Assembly (NCBI GenBank): GCA_933207985.1 | Contig: OW240913.1 | Location: 278,681,232 to 278,745,231, forward strand | Length of the DNA stretch: 64,000 nucleotides | Source of the DNA: Pelobates cultripes | Lineage: Eukaryota; Chordata; Amphibia; Anura; Pelobatidae | Reading direction: 5' to 3' | Shown here: in pieces, positions 55,988-64,000 of the stretch | Numbering within the stretch: the stretch's first letter is position 1 | Layout: the number at the start of each line of letters is the position of its first letter | Position numbers and translations under genes: made by a program | Notes under the pieces: model-generated | Databases searched by the model: none | Told to the model about the DNA's origin: nothing | What the model saw: the letters and a program-made list of their open reading frames with translations, nothing else

Positions 55988-56180
55988 TGGTGGAATTGCA
56001 CCAAGGCCCATTCCACATAAGTAATACAAAACTTATGCAGGGCAGGTACAAGTCTGAAATAAAAAAAATATTTTTTACACATTCTGTTGTGTAGTCCTAT
56101 AATAGAGTACATGACAAATATGGAAGTGGGGAGAAGTAAAACAAAAAAAATACAAAACTTTTTGGGGATAAATATTACTT
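55988..56180 (+). other. Fragment matching the start of older L1 copy I
   Basis: 56080-56170 (GTAGTCCTATAATAGAGTAC and flanks) matches 44626-44710. It is not part of any open frame. Confidence 0.6.
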
Positions 56181-57443
56181 GAATGCTAGAATTGCATTGG
56201 ATATCCACTTGAGAATATCATAGTAAATAAATAAGCTTTGCAATCAAAATAATTAAATAAATCAATCAATAAACACCATAACCTTTATAGTATGCTGTAA
56301 TGGTGGTGGTGCCAGGAGTGCCTTGCCTCCCCCTCCCCCATTGTAATTAGTCAAAAAATATTGAGGTTTTGACTTCATAACAAGGGTCTGCTGGGCACCA
56401 TTCCCCCACCTCTGTACAGTCTTCATGAGAGCCGAAAACTCATGCTTAGGAGCATCCATTAGCTGCTGAGCTAAGTCATTCAGTACACGGCCAGCTCATT
56501 GGTTGAGGGTGTCAGCTAATCACTCTCAGTCAATGAGCTAAGCCCTGTACTGCGGAACTTAGCTCAGAAAGAGAGCCTCTGCAGTGGAAACAGGGAGTGG
56601 CAACACCATGGACCCGTGGTAATAAGTCAAACTGTTCTAAAACAGTATAACTGCTAACACTGGGGGGAGGAGGGGTCACTACCGCACTCCAGTCACTATA
56701 ACCACTACAGAGCATTGTATAGTTATGGGGCTTGGATTGTTCCTTTAAAGTTACATATAAATACAAACACTATACAACAATTTGTCTTCAGGCTTTGACT
56801 TCTGTAACCAGCGGTGGAACTACACATATACAGCCTCATCTTTTTATGTTTTGTATAGAATGCCATTTTTAATATAAAATATCAGATCAAATCAGGCAAA
56901 TTTGTTAACTCTCTGGATCTTTAAACAAGTATACTGTTAAGTTCCAATCTGCAGCAATGAAAAAACTTGTGAAAAAAACTGACAAACTGTTTTCCACAAA
57001 ACAAAATACAGCTATGCTACTGAGTTCTGCATTGTATTAAATTTATGTTCCGAACAGTGAGGGATTGAACATCCTTGCTGCCTGGAGGCTGTTCAAACAA
57101 TAACTTTAAGTCTGTATTGCCCCAGGAACATTAAGCCTTTGCGAGTCACAAATTTATCTCTCATATTATTGCAAGACTCACACACAACATAATTCATTAT
57201 AATCAACAATAACCGGTCTCTGAAGCCTGTGAAACTCAAGAGGTATGTTTAATGTTTCATAGCTTATTCGAAAAGAAAATGTATTGTTACTATAGTGTTG
57301 TAGATTGTAAAAAAAAGGGTAGAAACCAATTGACAAACAATTTCACTTTATTTCTTAAAATCTTTTTCATTTCTTTTCAAGGAGTTTGGTTGTTTTCCAG
57401 TCACACGTAGCTTCAGATTAAATTTTAGGAACTCTAATTCTAC

Positions 57444-57497
<54 letters not shown>

Positions 57498-58530
57498 AGA
57501 CTTGTTAGTCAGACTTGTTCCTTTTTTAGTTTAGGTTATAATAACTCGCTCTTTGCAAAAAAAAAGTTTCAAAACACAATTGAACTTACCTAATCCAGCA
57601 GCAGCCCAGTCCATTCACAGTGGATCTCTGATCCAATCAGATCGTCCTCTAATCACTATGATCCACCAATTCAATGCTTCTCCTACAGAAGCACTGAATG
57701 CAGTACTTCTCTGTAAGAAGCATTAGCATGTAAAATAGGAAGTAAATCTAGTAGATGTCTGTGTGACTGTCACTTGACAGGTTTTTATCACGTTACCGTT
57801 GATGTTTGTAAGAGAAAAGAGATATTATTAATGCACCAAAACCTCTATATTATGTTTTAGTGGTATTGGTATTTAAGTATCTTTTTAAATTTGCTATAAT
57901 TGATCATCCAGGCAAAACGATACACTATAAAACAATATGCTATATATAAACATCTTTATTAGAGGGCTATGCAAAAGTGATCGTTTATAATTAAATATAC
58001 TGTTAATGTGATATATAACTCATGCCTGTTTATTGTACAAGGAATGTCAAATACAGCAAGGACACAGTTCCAGTGATTGCTCTGTATTTATTGAATACAG
58101 ATAGCCCAGTGGCTATCAAAGTACTAGTGATTTTGCTAAATATTTAGCCATTATTTGCAGAAATTCTAGGTACCTGTGGCTCAGAGTGGTTTTAAAACGA
58201 AATTATCTGTCATATAATATTGTTGCTAATAGAGATTATAACTGCCAGGCAGCATTACACGACATATGGCTGCAAATTTGCACTTATGTATGGACACAAT
58301 TGTCAAACATATTTTGTAGTTTTATTTGTGGATATGTAATTAAATCCAATTTGAGTTAGTTCAATCCACCTTCTTATATACATTTATATTTTCCTGCTTA
58401 TCATACACTACAGTTATTATTAACAATAATATCGTGATTTTTATCTGACCTGATCTTACATCTGGACATCTGCATTGCAGTTTAACAGGTAGTCAATCCC
58501 CACCTCTACCCTCCTACTAAAAAGTTTAAT
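56181..58530. other. Mostly featureless intergenic DNA
   Basis: A (TA)n run at 57449-57494. A remnant of a TTAA element ends near 56753 (GGATTGTTCCTTTAA). About 57600-57760 has GCTTCTCCTACAGAAGC-like inverted words. No gene recognised. Confidence 0.5.
57449..57494. repeat. (TA)n microsatellite
   Basis: About 46 bases of uninterrupted TA. Confidence 0.9.
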
Positions 58531-58534
58531 TTAA

Positions 58535-58606
58535 CCCCTTAAGGACCAAGCTTCTGGAATAAAAGGGAATCATGACATGTCACACATGTCATGTGTCCTT
58601 AAGGGG
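58535..58606. mobile_element. 72 bp TTAA palindromic element
   Basis: TTAA at 58531-58534 and 58607-58610. Ends CCCCTTAAGGACC and GTGTCCTTAAGGGG are inverted. Near-identical to the copy at 32053. It shares its right TTAA with the next element. Confidence 0.8.
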
Positions 58607-58610
58607 TTAA

Positions 58611-59048
58611 AGGACCACTCTAGGCACCCAGACCACTTCAGCTTAATGAAGTGGTCTGGGTGCCAGGTCCAGCTAGGGTTAACCCATTTTTTCATAAACA
58701 TAGCAGTTTCAGAGAAACTGCTAAGTTTATGAATGGGTTAAGCCTTCCCCCATTCCCTCTAGCCCCCATTCCCTCTAGCTAGAGGCGCTTGCGTGCTTCT
58801 CACTGTGATTTTCACAGTGAGAGTACGCCAGCGTCCATAGGAAAGCATTATGAATGCTTTCCTATGTGACCGGCTGAATGCGCGCGCAGCTCTTGCCGCG
58901 CGTGCGCATTCAGCCGACGGGGAGGAACGGAGGAGGATCGGAGGCAGAGAGCTCCCCGCCCATCACTGGAAAAAGGTAAGTTTAACCCCTTTCCCCTTTC
59001 CAGAGCCGGGTGGGAACGAGTATGTTTTCCTGGCACTATAGTGGTCCT
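58611..59048. mobile_element. TTAA miniature element, AGGACCACT family (438 bp)
   Basis: TTAA at 58607-58610 and 59049-59052. Ends AGGACCACTCTAGGCACC and GCACTATAGTGGTCCT. Internal inverted repeats CCCAGACCACTTCAGC/AAGTGGTCTGGGTGCC, GTCCATAGGAAAGCAT/ATGCTTTCCTATGTGAC, and CTGAATGCGCGC with GCGTGCGCATTCAG. Noncoding. Confidence 0.8.
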
Positions 59049-59052
59049 TTAA

Positions 59053-59265
59053 CTACTAAACAAAGTCTGTACGTGTTACACGAACACTCCAAGCACTGAA
59101 ACAGTTATAGGTTGCTATACTGGTTATATCCTCCCAGAGTAAGTGGTCAAACTGTTTAAAGATTATTTTAATAACTTGCTTTGATCCAGGTGGGTGCCTG
59201 CATCCTCCCCTTCTTCCAGAAGCTCTATCCTGAAGCTAAAATAACTTTCTTGCCCTTACAGGAGG
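59053..59265. other. Left part of another TTAA-type element, split
   Basis: ACACGAACACTCCAAGCACTG near 59079 and GGGACTTTAATGGTTATGAC near 59662 look like the two ends of one short element. Between them lies the fold-back unit at 59266-59459. Confidence 0.35.
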
Positions 59266-59459
59266 TATTAATAGAAAGTAGGTCCAGGCACTCAAGGTTT
59301 CTTCAAAAAGGCAGATTTATTGAAAACTAAACTTGCAATGTTTCGGCCTACACAGAGGCCTTTATCAAGCTTTGTAGGCCAAAACATTGCACATGCCATT
59401 TTCACTAAATCTGCCTTTTTGAAGAAACCTTGAGTGCCTGGATCTACTATCTATTAATA
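59266..59459. repeat. Fold-back element with a hammerhead-like motif
   Basis: Arms of about 97 bases (CAGGCACTCAAGGTTTCTTC left; its reverse complement GAAGAAACCTTGAGTGCCTG right) are roughly 90% complementary and meet near 59365. On the minus strand 59332-59370 reads CTTGATAAAGGCC..GGCCGAAACATTGCAAG, the same pattern as the hammerhead-like motif of the PLE at 4286. Confidence 0.65.
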
Positions 59460-62400
59460 TCTATTCAATTGGGTCTTGCTAATCTGGTCTTTGATGCACC
59501 TGGTTTTCACTGTGAATGTTTGATTCTTACAGGCGTTATTGGCACTAGGTGAGGCAGCAGGCACACCCAGTGCTTCCCAGCTATATTGTCAAACCATTCT
59601 CAAACAGTTTGTCTACTTACCTTGAGGTTGCCAGGGCACCCTTGGCACCATAATCACTCCAGGGGACTTTAATGGTTATGACACATGGAGCATTCTTTCT
59701 TTAAACTGTTATTTGTTTTAATGGAGTATAAATACGAGATGCACCCTTCGGAAAAAAAAAAAGTATGTCATTTACAGATCTCCTTTAGAAGTCAATTTAA
59801 CTTTTCAGTAAAAGAATAATTCTTTAGCTTGATTAGAGGAGAATGGATGAGTATGAATGCAGTTTTTGGATATGTTAATTCTTGCAATTTTATTTAGAAT
59901 TAGAAACCCAACTTCCATCCTCCTCAATATACAAACATACACATGCCTATTACCTTCCTAGTTCTTCTTTTTTTGTTAACAATTGAAATGTAATGTATTA
60001 GACAGTTCTGACTGTGTCTTAAGAGTGAAAAATGAGCCAATCTGGCATTATAGTTAATGAATGAAATATAAAGAGAATAAGCACATGTTTCACAAATGAT
60101 GTACTATAAAGCCAATGTGTTTTGAAATATACAAATTGACAAACCTGGGCTGCCACTACAAAATTCTGTATATTTATCATTAAAACAAACTATGCACTTT
60201 AACATGTTCATTATTATGGATTTGCTATACAAACAAAAATGCACTTAAAAAACCATTTGAATGCATTGTGGGACTGTTTGATAAAAGGCAAGAAATATAC
60301 CCTTCATTAAAAGAACATTTCTCTTATCACTTGTGGTAAATAACAAAAATGTATTCTGGGTATACAATGCATGAAAAAAAAAATAAACTGGTATGTTCAG
60401 TTTAAAAGAAAATAGAGTGAAAATTAATTTATAAAACCTCATCATGTTTTGCAGAGTTGCATATTTCAGGAGAAAATTGTATAAAAAAAACAAAAACAAA
60501 AAAACTATACAACAAACAGGTAACTGAAATGCATGACTTCTAATATGTATGCAATCAACCATTTAAATTAAATGCTTAAGCTGCTTTATTGTTTATCACA
60601 AAAAAAAACAAGAGAAAATGGTAACTTCACAATGTTCTTACAATAACAACATTAAAAAAAAAAATAAAATAAGCATTTTCGTCAAATTAGGGAAAATACT
60701 AACAAATTATATATATCATATTTTCATCATACAGTTAACACACGGCCAGATTTTCCATTAGTCAGAGAAGGCACTTGTCTAAAGCCACACCTCCTGTAGA
60801 GGGAACTTATTTACAGCACATATAAAGTGCCTTTTTGGATCTTAAGTGGCCTGGTTGGAAAACATAGGTACCAGTGTCATCTGTTGTCCAGTCAGCATCT
60901 GCAGAAACAGCAAGTGGAAAACTCAGTGCTATTCCAGCTCCACTAATGTCTGCGTGTGAGGCTGGACATGAGGACATGAAGAAGGCGGAGATTTCCCATC
61001 TGCCCACTAAAAACCTTTCACACAGGAAATGCCTTGCAAGAGGAATGAGGAAGATCAGAGTGATGCATTCTGTATAACAGCCCTTAATGCACCAGAATAC
61101 TAAATTCAACCCAACTCCAACCTTAAACTCAATAATCCTTAACACTCCCAGTACCCAAATACTAAATTGAACCCCACTCTAACTCTAAAATAACACCATA
61201 GGGTCAGGAATACATGTATTCCTGGCCCTATAGTGCTAAAATTGCATGCCGGGTACTTGCCCACCCCGTCTAAAATAATAGGAAAAGGTACCTTATTTCC
61301 AGCACCACACAGGTCCACCATGGGAAAGCACTGGGCTGGCTGAGATTGTCAATTCTGATGAACTCAGCCAAGAGGTTGGGTTTGAGGCAGGGCCAAACAC
61401 CGCCCTAGCCAATCAGCATCTCCTTATAGAGATGCATTGCTTCAATGGGGAGCGATCAACGTCTTCATGCAGAGCGTGGAAACTAAACGGCTGAGGTCTG
61501 AGGAGTAGCCACTAGAGGTGTTCCTAGGCTGTAATGTAAACACTGCCTTTTTTCTAACACATGCAATGTTTACATCAAAAAGTCTGCAGGGACTGACTAT
61601 ACCCACCAGAAGAACTACATTAAGCTGTAGTTGTTTAGCTGACTATAAGTGTCCCTTTAAAAAATACCCCTTATTTCATAAACCCCCCTCAAGTTTCAAA
61701 TCTTCTTAACACCAAACGCCCTATGTAACCTGACTCAGATGTTAACCATTTCCAAACCTTAAGTCCCCCCTTTACCCTCACCACTTCAAACATTACATTT
61801 AACATAGTATACATTTACAAAGCTGCACACCCTCACTATAGTCACAAATTAAAACACAATTCATTACTAGCAGAAATATGTACAATCTTACTAATGGTCA
61901 AATGTGAAAGTATTTTTTATTGCTTGCAATGTCCAGTTACTAAGTTAGACTCATTTTACCTGCCTTTTCTGTGGTGGAAGCAGATGATGCCTTAGAATTC
62001 TCTGCCTACAGGAACGGGCTATGACACAACTATGTAAATACAGACATGAGTGGGTGACACCATCCATGCATTATTCTTTTCAAGACATTAATGGTGTCTG
62101 GGTTCAGAAGACATTCACTTAACCTTTGGTCTCTTAATGACATTATTGGCCATCAACTGACTGAAGCGAGAGACATTATTTCATATGGTACCTTTATATT
62201 GATTAATAAATAATGATATTCAAGTGAATATTTAAATTAACACACAATTGTGCATTAAGTATTTGCACATTGGGGATAGAAGGAGTGTACATCATGAATT
62301 TGCTTGAGATAACAGATGCATGTCTCAAACAGAAAGACTCATGAAAGTTGTCTGACAAAGTAAATTGCCCTATTAATTATTGGCAAACACTACAGGCACT

Positions 62401-62828
62401 ATCACAGCTGCTTAACAGAATATTGTAATTTATTCCACCATGTACAAAACTTATAATATTACTATCATTAAGCCTGTATAGATTAAATACATTGTGGAGC
62501 AAATTACTGCTATGGTACTTTAGAAATCCTATATTACATACAGTAGGATGATTTGTATGTGTTTTAGCTGAATTTTGAACAAATGAATTATACTAACTAA
62601 AAACAATTGTTAATTCACAAAAAAATTACCAGAGATAACCACAGATATGTCTGTATCTAATAATGTAATACTAGTTTACCATAGATTAGAATCATAGAAC
62701 AACAATTCAATACCCAGAAACATATGTCAAATAATCCATTTAGAGAACCATCATGTTTTTCTAGACTCATATCATAATTGCTAAACACATGCAAAGTTCT
62801 GTTCTATAATGTGAAGAATTCATATTGA
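59460..62828. other. Largely featureless intergenic DNA with one decayed TTAA element
   Basis: About 61189-61656 is a TTAA-type element (inner CAGGAATACATGTATTCCTG palindrome at 61205-61224; right end GTGTCCCTTTAA). The rest is AT-rich without recognised genes. The open frames 60245-60562 and 60807-61145 (minus) have no domain. Confidence 0.5.
61189..61656. mobile_element. TTAA miniature element, decayed left end
   Basis: The palindrome CAGGAATACATGTATTCCTG and CCCTATAGTGCTAAAA near the left resemble the element at 42325. The right end ACTATAAGTGTCCC is followed by TTTAA at 61656-61660. Left TTAA not found. Confidence 0.5.
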
Positions 62829-62832
62829 TTAA

Positions 62833-63065
62833 ATGGACATTATAGTCACCAGAACTACTACAGTTTAATGCAGTGGTTCTGGTTTCTATAGCTTGTCCCT
62901 GCAGGCTAAGCAATGGTAATGCTGTCTTTTCATAGAACAAGCAGTGTTTTCATTGCTGTCTAGGAACTCCTCTAGAGGAACGCACTCAGACTTCATATCA
63001 CAGCGTGCAGCACCTACATTAAACTTCTCCACACTCTGCATGGAGACGCTGAATACTTTAGCGGA
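62833..63065. mobile_element. TTAA miniature element, left part
   Basis: TTAA at 62829-62832. Starts ATGGACATTATAGTCACC, with CAGTTTAATGCAGTGGTTCT. The right end is lost at the boundary with the LTR-like sequence. Confidence 0.5.
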
Positions 63066-63074
63066 CCCAGGGTA

Positions 63075-64000
63075 ACCCAAACGGTTACCTCCGCTAATTC
63101 CTTTCCTTCAGCCAGTAAGGAACTGTTTACAGTATCAAGAGACCCATTACCACCCCAGTAACCGGACGATTTTATAGGCCACACACGGCTTTTATGCATA
63201 ACCCAGTGCAAGGTGTTTTCCACACAAACATACAAGGACACATCCCAAGATCCACCCCCTCCCTGGGGGTCCGAGTATGGGAAGAGACTCTGTTCCATTT
63301 GTCCCCAAATCCCGCCACTAAGTCCACAGGGCTCCCTACACCAACCACCAGGGGTCTTCTTTCCAAGAGCCTCTGTGCCTGGGTTGCTAGGTGTGGGAAA
63401 AAGGGACCTTCCCTTTGTCTCCCAGGCATAGGAAAGCCCGCCCACGGCAAAAGAGCTGGTCTCTTTGTCCCTCATGTTCAGTAGAGCCCACCAAACTCGC
63501 CAGTGCCCCAAAAATGCCCACACCAATCTCAGGAACACTAGAATGTGTTTGCAAGGTCCTGTTGTAAAACCCAGACAAGGTATGAATACTCCCCCTGGCT
63601 GGCGTTCGTCTATACGAATGGCGGACCCCCAGGGGAGCACTCATTAATTACTTCCCTTGCAGTTTTACACCTATGTTGTGAGTGCGAACGCATGGGGCAC
63701 TGGGGAGGTCCTCGTTCGGGAGACAAACAAGACGGGAATCAATCCATGAATGCTCCCTCTGGTGGCGTTCGCCTGTACGAATGGCGGCCACCCAGAGAAG
63801 CACTCATTCATTGTTTTCCTTGCTTTTTGACACTTATGTTGCGAGGTGTGCACGTTCTAACCCAGCGTTCTAAATGGGGTATTGGGGTGGATTCCCTTCG
63901 TGGAGGCACTTCCGAATGGGGAGCAGGCACATAACATGAAAATATAGGGGAAACACATGAAAAGAAAAGGGAAATCCATGAAAGGCAGCAGTTCCGCCAC
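63075..64000 (-). mobile_element. LTR-like sequence related to 54353-55431, cut by window end
   Basis: On the minus strand the window end reads GTGGCGGAACTGC, comparable to TGTAACGGAACT at 55431. GCATAAAAGCCGTGTG (63190-63205) parallels GCATAAAAGGAGACC of the other LTR. A duplicated segment (63581- and 63745-) with GGCGTTCG(T/C)CT lies inside. The open frames here are incidental. Confidence 0.5.
63581..63860. repeat. Tandem duplication of about 165 bases within the LTR
   Basis: ATGAATACTCCCCCTGGCTG (63582) and ATGAATGCTCCCTCTGGTGG (63746) begin two units that stay alignable through ACGAATGGCGG, AGCACTCATT and CTTATGTTG-type words to about 63692 and 63860. They are diverged, so this is an older duplication. 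Confidence 0.7.

Noticed and set aside
60245..61145. Minus-strand short membrane-like proteins
   Set aside because: AT-rich random frames that give hydrophobic translations; no conservation evidence.

Overview
The window looks like intergenic DNA from a large vertebrate genome, most probably a frog. The basis is the repeat mix: a Penelope-like element (PLE) with a GIY-YIG nuclease, several L1/Tx1-clade LINEs, L2 and CR1 relics, DIRS-type tyrosine-recombinase retrotransposons, many short TTAA-flanked DNA elements, and AT-rich microsatellites. I cannot name the species. I found no host gene, tRNA or rRNA; every long open frame I could interpret belongs to a transposable element.

Layout. 1-6535 is a PLE with two uninterrupted ORFs between near-identical terminal repeats; the right repeat is split by a 1.74 kb poly(A)-tailed insertion on the minus strand. 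6536-18768 is an AT-rich mosaic. In it, a noncoding TTAA-flanked element of about 2 kb, packed with inverted repeats, alternates with an unclassified repeat of about 0.8 kb; there is also a 268 bp palindrome and a probable solo LTR. 18893-21512 is a 5'-truncated Tx1-type LINE with a 15 bp target duplication. 23040-27182 is a decayed minus-strand L2 split by a second 5'-truncated L1/Tx1 copy. 28130-28640 resembles a PLE terminal fragment. 30374-32123 holds TTAA elements and a CR1 relic. 32643-35945 is a DIRS-like element with inverted ends, an internal complementary region and an open recombinase frame, but no reverse transcriptase. 37400-40182 is an older DIRS relic. 40620-46243 holds further LINE and TTAA-element relics. 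46936-52718 is a nearly complete L1/Tx1 LINE inserted into the reverse transcriptase region of an older L1-like copy. 53541-56000 and 63080-64000 are LTR-like sequences. 56180-62830 is mostly featureless, apart from one fold-back element and short TTAA elements.

How the parts work together. The elements parasitise the genome and each other. Direct nesting, with target duplications visible, gives relative ages: the older L1 is hit by the young L1; the L2 is hit by an L1; the PLE right repeat is hit by a nonautonomous poly(A) element. The most interesting coding system is the PLE. Its ORF2 (RT plus endonuclease) has no ATG upstream of its conserved N-terminal region, overlaps ORF1 by about 208 nt in the -1 frame, and the overlap holds an A_AAA_AAA heptamer in the correct phase. 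This suggests expression by -1 ribosomal frameshifting. All family assignments come from reading motifs; no database search was possible.
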